The notes under the pieces: model-generated
Database searches by the model: none
What the model was told of the DNA's origin: nothing
The model's input: the letters and a program-made list of their open reading frames with translations, nothing else
Part shown: positions 9,549-22,800 of the stretch, piece after piece
How positions within the stretch are numbered: position 1 is the stretch's first letter
How the letters are laid out: every line of letters begins with the position of its first letter
Translations under genes and position numbers: made by a program
Assembly: GCF_023091745.1 (NCBI RefSeq)
Contig: NW_026291498.1
Location: 248,001 to 312,000, forward strand
Source: Budorcas taxicolor
Lineage: Eukaryota > Chordata > Mammalia > Artiodactyla > Bovidae
Reading direction: 5' to 3'
Length of the DNA stretch: 64,000 nt

Positions 9549-12500
9549 TCGTCTCGAGTGGGGGCATTCACGTGCGCTTTCCTCCCGAGCTGCTGCAGTA
9601 GTGTCACGCTTCCTGTCACGTGGATCAAGGGATCTGTGGCTTTCCCTCGAGGCTGTCCCTCGAGGCTTTCCCACGAGGCTTTCCCACAGGGCTGTGCCAC
9701 GTGCCACCTTGGTGTGAGTCGATCCTCGGCGTGATAGACGAGCCCGTGAAGGGAAAAGAGGTTCCTCTGGAATGGACTGAGACATCTGGGGGACTCTTGG
9801 AATGGTGGCACGACTCTGGAGTTCCTCTCGCCGTTCCTGTTGAGAGGGCCTCCTCTTGAGATGCGACGGGAACGCCGGGAACTCTTTCCCGACGAAGCAG
9901 GGAAAGGATCCCTCATCTCGAGCTACGAGGCGGAAACGGGGCTCCTCTGGATGTGGGCGGGACCCTCGTGATTCCTCTCGAGTGGAGACGGCTAGGTCGG
10001 GGAACTTCTTGATTTGCACCAAGGGTGTGAAGACCCTTTCGAAGTTCCAGAGGTGAGGTGTGATCAGCCTCGAGACGCCTCAGCCGAAAGGGGCCCCATC
10101 TCGCCTGGAGGGGAGAACCTCCTGGATTTTCTCGAGTTTCGGCAGGTCTTCTCGAGTTACGACGGGGACCTCAGGGACCCGCTCTTGTGGCCTCAGGAAA
10201 GGCCAGTCCCCATGCGAGTTGCTAGGGGACCTCTCGGGATTCCTCTCCCATCCATTCCAGGGACTCAGTCCTTGTGTGGAGTCGGGTCGGAACCTGAGGA
10301 TTCCTCTCCAGTGTTGTCATGGATCTTGGGGTGCTTCTGAGTCTCCCCAGGGGAGTCAGGCCTCGTCTCGAGTGAGGGCATGCACGTGCGCTTTCCTCCC
10401 GAGCTGCAGCAGTAGTTCACGCTCTCTGTCACGTGGATCAAGGGATCTGTGGCTTTCCCTCGAGGATGTCCCTCGAGGCTTTCCCACGAGGCTTTCCCAC
10501 AGGGCTGTGCCACGTGCCACCTTGGTGTGAGTCGATCCTCGGCGTGAAAGACGAGCCGGTGTAGGGAAAAGAGGTTCCTCTGGTATGGACTGAGAAATCT
10601 AGGGGACTGTTGGAATGGTGGCACGACCCTGGAGTTCCTCTCGCCGTTCCTGTTGAGAGGACCTCCTCTTGAGATGCGACGGGAACGCCGGGAACTCTTT
10701 CCGACGAAGCAGGGAAAGGATCCCTCATCTCGAGCTACGAGGTGGAAACGGGGCTCCTCTGGATGTGGTCGGGACCCTCGTGTTTCCTCTCGAGTGGAGA
10801 CGGGTATGTCGGGGAACTTCTTGATTTCCACCAAGGGTGTGAAGGACCCTTTCGAAGTTCCAGAGGGGAGGTGTGATTAGCCTCGAGACGCCTCAGCGGA
10901 AATGGGCCTCATCTCGCCTGGAGGGGAGAACCTCCTGGAGTTTCTCGAGTTGCGGCAGGTCTTCTCGAGTTACGACGGGGACCTCAGGGACACGCTCTGG
11001 TGGCCTCAGGAAAGGCCAGTCCCCAAGCGAGTTGCTAGGGGACCTCTCGGGATTCCTCTCCCGTCCATGCCGGGGCCTCAGTCCTTGTGTGGAGTCGGGG
11101 CCAGAACCTGAGGATTCCTCTCCAGTGTTGCCATGGATCTTGGGGTGCTTCTGAGTCTCCCCAGGGGAGTCAGGCCTCGTCTCGAGTGAGGGTATGCAGG
11201 TGCGATTTCCTCCCGAGCTGCTGCAGTAGTTTCACGCTTCCTGTCACGTGGATCAAGGGATCTGCGCTTTCCCTCGAGGCTGTCCCTCGAGGCTTTCCCA
11301 CGAGGCTTTCCCACAGGGCTGTGCCACGTGCCACCTTGGTGTGAGTCGATCCTCGGCGTGAAAGACGAGACGGTGAAGGAAAAAAGGTTCGTCAGGAATG
11401 GACTGAGACATCTGCGGGACTTTTGGAATGGTGGCACGACCCTGGAGTTCCTCTCGCCGTTCCTGTTGAGAGGGCCTCCACTTGAGATGCGACGGGAACG
11501 CCGGGAACCCTTTCCAGACGAAGCAGGGAAAGGATCCCTCATCTCGATCTACTAGGCGGAAACGGGGCTCCTCTGGATGTGGGCAGGACCCTCGTGATTC
11601 CTCTCGAGTGGAGACGGGTATGTCGGGGAACTTCTTGATTTGCACCAAGGGTGTGAAGGACCCTTTCGAAGTTCCAGAGGGGAGGTTTCATCAGCCTCGA
11701 GACGCCTCAGCGGAAAGAGGCCTCATCTCGCCTGGAGGGGAGAACCTCCTGGATTTTCTCGAGTTGCGGCAGGTCTTCTCGAGTTACAACGGGGACCTCA
11801 GGGACCCGCTCTGGTGGCCTCAGGAAAGGCCAGTCCCCATGCGAGTTGCTAGGGGACCACTCGGGATTCCTCTCCCGTCCATGCCGGGGCCTCAGTCCTT
11901 GTGTGGAGTCGGGGCCGGAACCTGAGGATTCCTCTCCAGTGTTGCCATGGATCTTGGGGTGCTTCTGAGTCTCCCCAGGGGAGTCAGGCCTCGTCTCGAG
12001 TGGGGGCATGCACGTGCGCTTTCCTCCCGAGCTGCAGCAGTAGTGTCACGCTTCCTGTCACGTGGATCAAGGGATCTGTGGCTTTCCCTCGAGGCTGTCC
12101 CTCGAGGCTTTCCCACGAGGCTTTCCCACAGGGCTGTGCCACGTGCCACCTTGGTGTGAGTAGATCCTTGGCGTGAAAGACGAGCCGGTGAAGGGAAAAG
12201 AGGTTCCTCTGGAATGGACTGAGACATCTGGGGGACTCTTGGAATGGTGGCACGACCCTGGAGTTCCTCTCGCCGTTCCTGTTTAGAGGGCCTCCTCTTG
12301 AGATGCGACGGGAACGCCGGGAACCCTTTCCCAACGAAGCAGGGAAAGGATCCCTCATCTCGAGCTACGAGGAGGAAACGGGGCCCCTCTGGATGTGGGC
12401 AGGACCCTCGTGATTTCTATCAAGTGGAGACGGGTATGTCGGGGAACTTCTTGTTTTGGACCAAGGGTGTGAATGACCCTTTCGAAGTTCCAGAAGGGAG

Positions 12501-12587
12501 GTGTGATCAGCCTCGAGACGCCTCAGCGGAAATGTGCCTCATCTCGCCTGGAGGGGAGAACCTCCTGGATTTTCTCGAGTTGCGGCA
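9549..12587 (+). repeat. Rearranged continuation of the six-monomer HOR
   Basis: The monomer starting 9856 begins like those at 4148 and 9040 (gacggctagg) but its second half resembles the one at 2519 (ccatccattccagg, gtagttcacgctctc). The next monomer (10669) starts like the one at 3333. This is a decayed or recombined third copy with intervening monomers lost. From 11482 new variants appear: aaaaaaggttcgtcagg just upstream, catctcgatctac within the monomer, and a gtttagagggcc type at about 12280 that is also seen near 15538 and 35108. Confidence 0.7.
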
Positions 12588-13401
12588 GGTCTTCTCGAGT
12601 TACGACGGGGACCTCAGGGACCCGCTCTGGTGGCCTCAGGAAAGGCCAGTCCCCATGCGAGTTGCTAGGGGACCTCTCGGGATTCCTCTCCCGTCCATGC
12701 CGGGGCCTCAGTCCTTGTGTGGAGTCGGGGCCGGAACCTGAGGATTCCTCTCCAGTGTTGCCATGGATCTTGGGGTGCTTCTGAGTCTCCCCAGGGGAGT
12801 CAGGCCTCGTCTCGAGTGGGGGCATGCACGTGCGCTTTCCTCCCGAGCTGCTGCAGTAGTGTCACGCTTCCTGTCACGTGGATCAATGGATCTGCGCTTT
12901 CCCTCGAGGCTGTCCCTTGAGGCTTTCCCACGAGGCTTTCCCACAGGGCTGTGCCACGTGCCACCTTGGTGTGAGTCGATCCTTGGCGTGAAAGACGAGC
13001 CGGTGTAGGGAAAAGAGTTTCCTCTGGAATGGACTGAGACATCTGGGGGACTCTTGGAATGGTTGCACGACCCTGGAGTTCCTCTCGCCGTTCCTGTTGA
13101 GAGGGCCTCCTCTTGAGTTGCGACGGGAACGCCGGGAACTCTTTCCCGACGAAGCAGGGAAAGGATCCCTCATCTCGAGCTACGAGGCGGAAACGGGGCT
13201 CCTCTGGATGTGGGTGGGACCCTCGTGTTTCCTCTCGAGTGGAGACGGGTATGTCGGGGAAAATCTTGATTTGCACCAAGGGTGTGAAGACCCTTTCGAA
13301 GTTCCAGAGGGGAGGTGTGATTAGCCTCGAGACGCCTCAGCGGAAAGGGGCCTCATCTCTCCTGGAGGGGAGAACCTCCTGGATTTTCTCGAGTTGCGGC
13401 G
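12588..13401 (+). repeat. Single-monomer tandem duplication, copy 1 (814 bp)
   Basis: This segment matches the following 814 bp except at two positions I found: t at 12887 against g at 13701, and g at 13401 against a at 14215. It carries rare shared states (gatctgcgctttcc, gaaaatcttgattt, ctcatctctcctgg), so it is a local duplication and not ordinary monomer similarity. Confidence 0.85.
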
Positions 13402-14215
13402 GGTCTTCTCGAGTTACGACGGGGACCTCAGGGACCCGCTCTGGTGGCCTCAGGAAAGGCCAGTCCCCATGCGAGTTGCTAGGGGACCTCTCGGGATTCC
13501 TCTCCCGTCCATGCCGGGGCCTCAGTCCTTGTGTGGAGTCGGGGCCGGAACCTGAGGATTCCTCTCCAGTGTTGCCATGGATCTTGGGGTGCTTCTGAGT
13601 CTCCCCAGGGGAGTCAGGCCTCGTCTCGAGTGGGGGCATGCACGTGCGCTTTCCTCCCGAGCTGCTGCAGTAGTGTCACGCTTCCTGTCACGTGGATCAA
13701 GGGATCTGCGCTTTCCCTCGAGGCTGTCCCTTGAGGCTTTCCCACGAGGCTTTCCCACAGGGCTGTGCCACGTGCCACCTTGGTGTGAGTCGATCCTTGG
13801 CGTGAAAGACGAGCCGGTGTAGGGAAAAGAGTTTCCTCTGGAATGGACTGAGACATCTGGGGGACTCTTGGAATGGTTGCACGACCCTGGAGTTCCTCTC
13901 GCCGTTCCTGTTGAGAGGGCCTCCTCTTGAGTTGCGACGGGAACGCCGGGAACTCTTTCCCGACGAAGCAGGGAAAGGATCCCTCATCTCGAGCTACGAG
14001 GCGGAAACGGGGCTCCTCTGGATGTGGGTGGGACCCTCGTGTTTCCTCTCGAGTGGAGACGGGTATGTCGGGGAAAATCTTGATTTGCACCAAGGGTGTG
14101 AAGACCCTTTCGAAGTTCCAGAGGGGAGGTGTGATTAGCCTCGAGACGCCTCAGCGGAAAGGGGCCTCATCTCTCCTGGAGGGGAGAACCTCCTGGATTT
14201 TCTCGAGTTGCGGCA
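13402..14215 (+). repeat. Single-monomer tandem duplication, copy 2 (814 bp)
   Basis: This is the second copy of the preceding 814-bp unit. Its latter part (from 13632) also begins a longer stretch homologous to 32387-33762, so the local duplication is superimposed on an older, larger repeat. Confidence 0.85.
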
Positions 14216-15007
14216 GGTCTTCTCGTGTTACGACGGGGACCTCAGGGACCCGCTCTGGTGGCCTCAGGAAAGGCCAGTCCCCATGCGAGTTGCTAGGGGA
14301 CCTCTCGGGATTCCTCTCCCATCCATGCCGGGGCCTCAGTCCTTGTGTATAGTCGGGGACGGAACCTGAGGATTCCTCTCCAGTGTTGCCATGGATCTTG
14401 GGGTGCTTCTGAGTCTCCCCAGGGGAGTCAGGCCTCGTCTCGAGTGGGGGCATGCACGTGCGCTTTCCTCCCGAGCTGCAGCAGTAGTGTCACGCTTCCT
14501 GTCACGTGGATCAGGGGATCTGTGGCTTTCCCTCGAGGATGTCCCTCGAGGCTTTCCCACGAGGCTTTCCCACAGGGCTGTGCCACGTGCCACCTTGGTG
14601 TGAGTCGTACCTCGGCGTGAAAGACGAGCCGGTGTAGGGAAAAGAGTTTCCTCTGGTATGGACTGAGAAATCTGGGGGACTGTTGGAATGGTGGCACGAC
14701 CCTGGAGTTCCTCTCGCCGTTCCTGTTGAGAGGGCCTCCTCTTGGGATGCGACGGGAACGCCGGGAACTCTTTCCGACGAAGCAGGGAAAGGATCCCTCA
14801 TCTCGAGCTACGAGGCGGAAACGGGGCTCCTCTGGATGTGGTCGGGACCCTCGTGTTTCCTCTCGAGTGGAGACGGGTATGTCGGGGAACTTCTTGATTT
14901 CCACCAAGGGTGTGAAGGACCCTTTCGAAGTTCCAGAGGGGAGGTGTGATTAGCCTCGAGACGCCTCAGCGGAAAGGGGCCTCATCTCGCCTGGAGGGGA
15001 GAACCTC
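13632..15007 (+). repeat. Segment homologous to 32387-33762 (offset 18,755 bp)
   Basis: These 1,376 bp align without gaps to 32387-33762. Differences seen include g/a at 13821/32576, t/a in tctcgtgtt against tctcgagtt near 14226/32981, and c/a near 14439/33194. The match ends at 15008 (ctcatgg against ctcctgg). It marks the left side of the older copy of the large HOR. Confidence 0.8.
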
Positions 15008-15338
15008 ATGGATTTTCTCGAGTTGCGGCAGGTCTTCTCGAGTTACGACGGGGACCTCAGGGACCCGCTCTGGTGGCCTCAGGAAAGGCCAGTCCCCAAG
15101 CGAGTTGCTAGGGGACCTCTCGGGATTCCTCTCCCGTCCATGCCGGGGCCTCAGTCCTTGTGTGGAGTCGGGGCCAGAACCTGAGGATTCCTCTCCAGTG
15201 TTGCCATGGATCTTGGGGTGCTTCTGAGTCTCCCCAGGGGAGTCAGGCCTCGTCTCGAGTGAGGGTATGCAGGTGCGATTTCCTCCCGAGCTGCTGCAGT
15301 AGTTTCACGCTTCCTGTCACGTGGATCAAGGGATCTGC
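15008..15338 (+). repeat. Junction segment inside a mosaic monomer
   Basis: The monomer that started at 14742 changes type here. This stretch resembles 10937-11267 (ccaagcgagttg, gagggtatgcaggtgcg, gctgctgcagtagtttcac) and not the partner of its first half at 33763-34090. Compared with the other copy, one whole monomer is missing between this segment and the next, consistent with unequal exchange. Confidence 0.65.
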
Positions 15339-16637
15339 GCTTTCCCTCGAGGCTGTCCCTCGAGGCTTTCCCACGAGGCTTTCCCACAGGGCTGTGCCAC
15401 GTGCCACCTTGGTGTGAGTAGATCCTTGGCGTGAAAGACGAGCCGGTGAAGGGAAAAGAGGTTCCTCTGGAATGGACTGAGACATCTGGGGGAGTCTTGG
15501 AATGGTGGCACGACCCTGGAGTTCCTCTCGCCGTTCCTGTTTAGAGGGCCTCCTCTTGAGATGCGACGGGAACGCCGGGAACCCTTTCCCGACGAAGCAG
15601 GGAAAGGATCCCTCATCTCGAGCTACGAGGAGTAAACGGGGCCCCTCTGGATGTGGGCAGGACCCTCGTGATTTCTATCAAGTGGAGACGGGTATGTCGG
15701 GGAACTTCTTGTTTTGGACCAAGGGTGTGAATGATCCTTTCGAAGTTCCAGAGGGGAGGTGTGATCAGCCTCGAGACGCCTCAGCGGAAATGTGCCTCAT
15801 CTCGCCTGGATGGGAGAACCTCCTGGATTTTCTCGAGTTGCGGCAGGTGTTCTCGAGTTACGACGGGGACCTCAGGGACCCGCTCTGGTGGCCTCAGGAA
15901 AGGCCAGTCCCCATGCGAGTTGCTAGGGGACCTCTCGGGATTCCTCTCCCATCCATGCCGGGGCCTCAGTCCTTGTGTGGAGTCGGGGACGGAACCTGAG
16001 GATTCCTCTCCAGTGTTGCCATGGATCTTGGGGTGCTTCTGAGTCTCCCAGGGGAGTCAGGCCTCGTCTCGAGTGGGGGCATGCACGTGCGCTTTCCTCC
16101 CGAGCTGCAGCACTAGTGTCACGCTTCCTGTCACGTGGATCAAGGGATCTGTGGCTTTCCCTCGAGGATGTCCCTCGAGGCTTTCCCACGAGGCTTTCCC
16201 ACAGGGCTGTGCCACGTGCCACCTTGGTGTGAGTCGATCCTCGGCGTGAAAGACGAGCCGGTGTAGGGAAAAGAGGTTCCTCTGGTATGGACTGAGAAAT
16301 CTGGGGTACTGTTGGAATGGTGGCACGACCCTGGAGTTCCTCTCGCCGTTCCTGTTGAGAGGGCCTCCTCTTGAGATGCGACGGGAATGCCGGGAACTCT
16401 TTCCCGACGAAGCAGGGAAAGGATCCCTCATCTCGAGCTACGAGGAGGAAACGGGGCTCCTCTGGATGTGGTCGGGACCCTCGTGTTTCCTCTCCAGTGG
16501 AGACGGGTATGTCGGGGAACTTCTTGATTTGCACCAAGGGTGTGAAGGACCCTTTCGAAGTTCCAGAGGGGAGATGTGATTAGCCTCGAGACGCCTCAGC
16601 GGAAATGGGCCTCATCTCGCCTGGAGGGGAGAACCTC
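15339..16637 (+). repeat. Segment homologous to 34909-36207 (offset 19,570 bp)
   Basis: The alignment to 34909-36207 is gapless, with a handful of substitutions. The offset is 815 bp larger than for 13632-15007, which shows the one-monomer difference between the two large copies. Shared rare states include gtttagagggcc, gaggagtaaacgg and the agcactagtgtc variant. Confidence 0.8.
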
Positions 16638-19600
16638 ATGGATTTTCTCGAGTTGCGGCAGGTCTTCTCGAGTTACGACGGGGACCTCAGGGACCCGCTC
16701 TGGTGACCTCAGGAAAGGCCAGTCCCCATGCGAGTTGCTAGGGGACCACTCGGGATTCCTCTCCCGTCCATGCCGGGGCCTCAGTCCTTGTGTGGAGTCG
16801 GGGCCGGAACCTGAGGATTCCTCTCCAGTGTTGCCATGGATCTTGGGGTGCTTCTGAGTCTCCCCAGTTGAGTCAGGCCTCGTCTCGAGTGGGGGCATGC
16901 ACGTGCGCTTTCCTCCCGAGCTGCAGCAGTAGTGTCACGCTTCCTGTCACGTGGATCAAGGGATCTGTGGCTTTCCCTCGAGGCTGTCACTCGAGGCTTT
17001 CCCACGAGGCTTTCCCACAGGGCTGTGCCACGTGCCACCTTGGTGTGAGTCGATCCTCGGCGTGAAAGACGAGCCGGTGTAGGGAAAAGAGATTCCTCTG
17101 GAATGGACTGAGACATCTGGGGGACTCGTGGAATGGTGGCACGACCCTGGAGTTCCTCTCGCCGTTCCTGTTGAGAGGGCCTCCTCTTGAGATGCGACGG
17201 GAACGCCGGGAACTCTTTCCCGACGAAGCAGGGAAAGGGTCCCTCATCTCGAGCTACGACGCGGAAACGGGGCTCCTCTGGATGTGGTCGGGACCCTCGT
17301 GTTTCCTCTCGAGTGGAGACGGGTATGTCGGGGAACTTCTTGATTTGCACCAAAGGTGTGAAGGACCCTTTCGAAGTTCCAGAGGGGAGGTGTGATTAGA
17401 CTCGAGACGCCTCAGCGGAAATGGGCCTCATCTCGCCTTGAGGGGAGAACCTCCTGGATTTTCTCGAGTTGCGGCAGGTCTTCTCGAGTTACGGCCGGGA
17501 TCTCAGGGACCCGCTCTGGTGGCCTCAGGAAAGGCCACTCCCCATGCGAGTTGCTAGGGGACCTCTCGGGATTCCTCTGCCGTCCATGCCGGGGCCTCAG
17601 TCCTTGTGTGGAGTCGGGGCCGGAACCTGAGGATTCCTCTCCAATGTTGCCATGGATCTTGGGGTGCTTCTGAGTCTCCCCAGGGTACTCAGGCCTCGTC
17701 TTGACTGGGGGCATGCACGTGCGCATTGCTCCCGAGCTGCAGCAGTAGTGTCACGCTTCCTGTTCACGTGGATCAAGGGATCTGTGGCTATCCCTCGAGG
17801 CTGTCCCTCGAGGCTTTCCCACGAGGGTTTCCCACAGGGCTGTGCCACTTGCCACCTTTGTGTGAGTCGATCCTCTGTGTGAAAGACGAGCCGGTGAAGG
17901 GAAAAGAGGTTCCTCTGGAATGGACTGAGACATCAGGGGGACTCTTGGAATGGTGGCACGACCCTGGAGTTCCTCTCGCCGTTCCTGTTGAGAGGGCCTT
18001 CTCTTGAGATGCGACGGGAACTCCGGGAACTCTTTCCTAACGAGGCAGGGAAAGGATCCCTCATCTCGAGCTACGAGTTGGAAACGGGGCGCCTCTGGAT
18101 GTGGGCGGGACCCTCGTGATTCCTCTCGAGTGGAGACGGGTATTTCGGGGAACTTCTTGATTTGCACCAAGGGTGTGAAGGACCCTTTCGAAGTTCCAGA
18201 GGTGAGGTGTGATCAGCCTCGAGACGCCTCAGCGGAAATGGGCCTCATCTCGCCTGGAGGGGAGAACCTCCTGGATTTTCTCGAGTTGCGGCAGGTCTTC
18301 TCGAATCACGACGGGGACCTCAGGGACCCGCTCTGGTTGCCTCAGGAAAGGCCAGTCCCCAAGCGAGTTGCTAGGGGCCATCTCGGGATTCCTCTCCCGT
18401 CCATGCCGGGGCCTAAGACCTTGTGTGGATTCGGGGCCTGAACCTGAGGATTCCTCTCCAGTGTTGCCACAGATCTTGGGGTGCTTCTGAGTCTCCCCAG
18501 GGGAGTCAGGCCTCGTCTCGAGTGGGGGCATGCACGTGCGCTTTCCTCCCGAGCTGCAGCAGTACTGTCACGCTTCCTGTCACGTGGATCAAGGGATCTA
18601 TGGCTTTCCCTCGAGGCTTTCCCACGAGGCTTTCCCACGAGGCTTTCCCACAGGGTTGTGCCACGTGCCACCTTGGTGTGAGTGGATCCTCAACGTGAAA
18701 GACGTGCCGGTGACAGGAATAGATATTCCTCTGGAATGGACTAAGACATCTGGGGGACTCTTGGAATGGTGGCACGACCCTGGAGTTCCTCTCGCTGTTC
18801 CTGTTGAGAGGGCCTCCTCTTGAGATGCGACGGGAAGGCCGGGAACTCTTTCCCGAGCAAGCAAGGAAAGGATCCCTCATCTCGAGCTACGAGGCGGAAA
18901 CGGGGCGCCTCTGGATGTGGGAGGAACCCTCGTGTTTCCGCTCGAGTGGAGACGGGTATGTCGGGGAACTTCTTGATTTGCACCAAGGGTGTGAAGGACC
19001 CTTTCGAAATTCCAGAGGTGAGGTGTGATCAGCCTCGAGACGCCTCAGCGGAAATGGGCCTCATCTCGCCTGAGGGGAGAACCTCCTAGATTTTCTCGAG
19101 TTGCGGCAGGTCTTCTCGAGTTACGACGGGGACCTCAGGGACCCGCTCTGGTGGCCTCAGGAAAGGCCAGTCCCCATGCGAGTTTTGGGGGCCCTCTCGG
19201 GATTCCTCTCCCGTCCATGCCGGGGCCTAAGACCTTGTGTGGAGTCGGGGCCAGAACCTGAGGATTCCTCTCCAGTGTTGCCACGGATCTTGGGGTGCTT
19301 CTGAGTCTCCCCAGGGGAGTCAGGCCTTGTCTCGTGTGGGGGCATGCACGTGCGCTTTCCTCCCGAGCTGCAGCAATAGTGTCACGTTTCCTGTCACGTT
19401 GATCAAGGGATCTGTGGCTTTCCCTCGAGGCTTTCTCTCGAGGCTTTCCCACGAGGCTATCCCACAGGGTTGTGCCACGTGCCACCTTGGTGTGAGTCGA
19501 TCCTCGGCGTGAAAGACGAGCCGGTGAAGGAAATAGAAGTTCCTCTGGAATGGACTGAGACATCAGGGGGACTCTTGGTATGGTGGCACGACCCTGGAGT

Positions 19601-19763
19601 TCCTCTCGCCATTCATGTTGAGAAGGCCTCCTCTTGAGATGCGACGGGAACGCCTGGAACTCCTTCTCGACGAGGCAGGGAAAGGATCCCTCATCTCGAG
19701 CTACGAGGCGGAAACGGTGCTCCTCTGGATGTGGGCGGGACCCTCGTGTTTCCTCTCGAGTGA
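16501..19763 (+). repeat. Four-monomer tandem unit, copy 1 (period 3,263 bp)
   Basis: The sequence matches 19764-23026 with only a few substitutions found: cagggaccc against catggaccc near 16690/19953, aagagattcc against aagaggttcc near 17090/20353, and cctttgtg against ccttggtg near 17856/21119. The first mismatch upstream is g16500 against a19763. Confidence 0.88.
18077..18088 (+). other. Partial CENP-B-box-like motif
   Basis: The 12 bases gttggaaacggg equal positions 5-16 of the canonical 17-bp CENP-B box. The upstream TTC part of the essential TTCG is absent (cga instead) and the last base is g. Most other monomers read ggcggaaacgggg at this place, so the fuller match is confined to one monomer lineage. 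Known requirement: TTCG, a central A and CGGG. Binding is therefore doubtful. Confidence 0.4.
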
Positions 19764-19828
19764 AGACGGGTATGTCGGGGAACTTCTTGATTTGCACCAA
19801 GGGTGTGAAGGACCCTTTCGAAGTTCCA
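18797..19828 (+). repeat. 1.5-kb two-monomer cassette, truncated occurrence
   Basis: This is the left part of a recurrent pair of monomers. The first carries gagcaagca, gaggaaccc, ttccgctcgag, a cctgagggg deletion and gagttttggg; the second carries cgcctggaactccttctcg. It is cut at 19828 by the four-monomer duplication junction. Confidence 0.75.
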
Positions 19829-22800
19829 GAGGGGAGATGTGATTAGCCTCGAGACGCCTCAGCGGAAATGGGCCTCATCTCGCCTGGAGGGGAGAACCTC
19901 ATGGATTTTCTCGAGTTGCGGCAGGTCTTCTCGAGTTACGACGGGGACCTCATGGACCCGCTCTGGTGACCTCAGGAAAGGCCAGTCCCCATGCGAGTTG
20001 CTAGGGGACCACTCGGGATTCCTCTCCCGTCCATGCCGGGGCCTCAGTCCTTGTGTGGAGTCGGGGCCGGAACCTGAGGATTCCTCTCCAGTGTTGCCAT
20101 GGATCTTGGGGTGCTTCTGAGTCTCCCCAGTTGAGTCAGGCCTCGTCTCGAGTGGGGGCATGCACGTGCGCTTTCCTCCCGAGCTGCAGCAGTAGTGTCA
20201 CGCTTCCTGTCACGTGGATCAAGGGATCTGTGGCTTTCCCTCGAGGCTGTCACTCGAGGCTTTCCCACGAGGCTTTCCCACAGGGCTGTGCCACGTGCCA
20301 CCTTGGTGTGAGTCGATCCTCGGCGTGAAAGACGAGCCGGTGTAGGGAAAAGAGGTTCCTCTGGAATGGACTGAGACATCTGGGGGACTCGTGGAATGGT
20401 GGCACGACCCTGGAGTTCCTCTCGCCGTTCCTGTTGAGAGGGCCTCCTCTTGAGATGCGACGGGAACGCCGGGAACTCTTTCCCGACGAAGCAGGGAAAG
20501 GGTCCCTCATCTCGAGCTACGACGCGGAAACGGGGCTCCTCTGGATGTGGTCGGGACCCTCGTGTTTCCTCTCGAGTGGAGACGGGTATGTCGGGGAACT
20601 TCTTGATTTGCACCAAAGGTGTGAAGGACCCTTTCGAAGTTCCAGAGGGGAGGTGTGATTAGACTCGAGACGCCTCAGCGGAAATGGGCCTCATCTCGCC
20701 TTGAGGGGAGAACCTCCTGGATTTTCTCGAGTTGCGGCAGGTCTTCTCGAGTTACGGCCGGGATCTCAGGGACCCGCTCTGGTGGCCTCAGGAAAGGCCA
20801 CTCCCCATGCGAGTTGCTAGGGGACCTCTCGGGATTCCTCTGCCGTCCATGCCGGGGCCTCAGTCCTTGTGTGGAGTCGGGGCCGGAACCTGAGGATTCC
20901 TCTCCAATGTTGCCATGGATCTTGGGGTGCTTCTGAGTCTCCCCAGGGTACTCAGGCCTCGTCTTGACTGGGGGCATGCACGTGCGCATTGCTCCCGAGC
21001 TGCAGCAGTAGTGTCACGCTTCCTGTTCACGTGGATCAAGGGATCTGTGGCTATCCCTCGAGGCTGTCCCTCGAGGCTTTCCCACGAGGGTTTCCCACAG
21101 GGCTGTGCCACTTGCCACCTTGGTGTGAGTCGATCCTCTGTGTGAAAGACGAGCCGGTGAAGGGAAAAGAGGTTCCTCTGGAATGGACTGAGACATCAGG
21201 GGGACTCTTGGAATGGTGGCACGACCCTGGAGTTCCTCTCGCCGTTCCTGTTGAGAGGGCCTTCTCTTGAGATGCGACGGGAACTCCGGGAACTCTTTCC
21301 TAACGAGGCAGGGAAAGGATCCCTCATCTCGAGCTACGAGTTGGAAACGGGGCGCCTCTGGATGTGGGCGGGACCCTCGTGATTCCTCTCGAGTGGAGAC
21401 GGGTATTTCGGGGAACTTCTTGATTTGCACCAAGGGTGTGAAGGACCCTTTCGAAGTTCCAGAGGTGAGGTGTGATCAGCCTCGAGACGCCTCAGCGGAA
21501 ATGGGCCTCATCTCGCCTGGAGGGGAGAACCTCCTGGATTTTCTCGAGTTGCGGCAGGTCTTCTCGAATCACGACGGGGACCTCAGGGACCCGCTCTGGT
21601 TGCCTCAGGAAAGGCCAGTCCCCAAGCGAGTTGCTAGGGGCCATCTCGGGATTCCTCTCCCGTCCATGCCGGGGCCTAAGACCTTGTGTGGATTCGGGGC
21701 CTGAACCTGAGGATTCCTCTCCAGTGTTGCCACAGATCTTGGGGTGCTTCTGAGTCTCCCCAGGGGAGTCAGGCCTCGTCTCGAGTGGGGGCATGCACGT
21801 GCGCTTTCCTCCCGAGCTGCAGCAGTACTGTCACGCTTCCTGTCACGTGGATCAAGGGATCTATGGCTTTCCCTCGAGGCTTTCCCACGAGGCTTTCCCA
21901 CGAGGCTTTCCCACAGGGTTGTGCCACGTGCCACCTTGGTGTGAGTGGATCCTCAACGTGAAAGACGTGCCGGTGACAGGAATAGATATTCCTCTGGAAT
22001 GGACTAAGACATCTGGGGGACTCTTGGAATGGTGGCACGACCCTGGAGTTCCTCTCGCTGTTCCTGTTGAGAGGGCCTCCTCTTGAGATGCGACGGGAAG
22101 GCCGGGAACTCTTTCCCGAGCAAGCAAGGAAAGGATCCCTCATCTCGAGCTACGAGGCGGAAACGGGGCGCCTCTGGATGTGGGAGGAACCCTCGTGTTT
22201 CCGCTCGAGTGGAGACGGGTATGTCGGGGAACTTCTTGATTTGCACCAAGGGTGTGAAGGACCCTTTCGAAATTCCAGAGGTGAGGTGTGATCAGCCTCG
22301 AGACGCCTCAGCGGAAATGGGCCTCATCTCGCCTGAGGGGAGAACCTCCTAGATTTTCTCGAGTTGCGGCAGGTCTTCTCGAGTTACGACGGGGACCTCA
22401 GGGACCCGCTCTGGTGGCCTCAGGAAAGGCCAGTCCCCATGCGAGTTTTGGGGGCCCTCTCGGGATTCCTCTCCCGTCCATGCCGGGGCCTAAGACCTTG
22501 TGTGGAGTCGGGGCCAGAACCTGAGGATTCCTCTCCAGTGTTGCCACGGATCTTGGGGTGCTTCTGAGTCTCCCCAGGGGAGTCAGGCCTTGTCTCGTGT
22601 GGGGGCATGCACGTGCGCTTTCCTCCCGAGCTGCAGCAATAGTGTCACGTTTCCTGTCACGTTGATCAAGGGATCTGTGGCTTTCCCTCGAGGCTTTCTC
22701 TCGAGGCTTTCCCACGAGGCTATCCCACAGGGTTGTGCCACGTGCCACCTTGGTGTGAGTCGATCCTCGGCGTGAAAGACGAGCCGGTGAAGGAAATAGA

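Noticed and set aside
18077..18088. Complete, functional CENP-B box
   Set aside because: The essential TTCG at the 5' side is not present; only the 3' part matches. It is kept as a partial motif.
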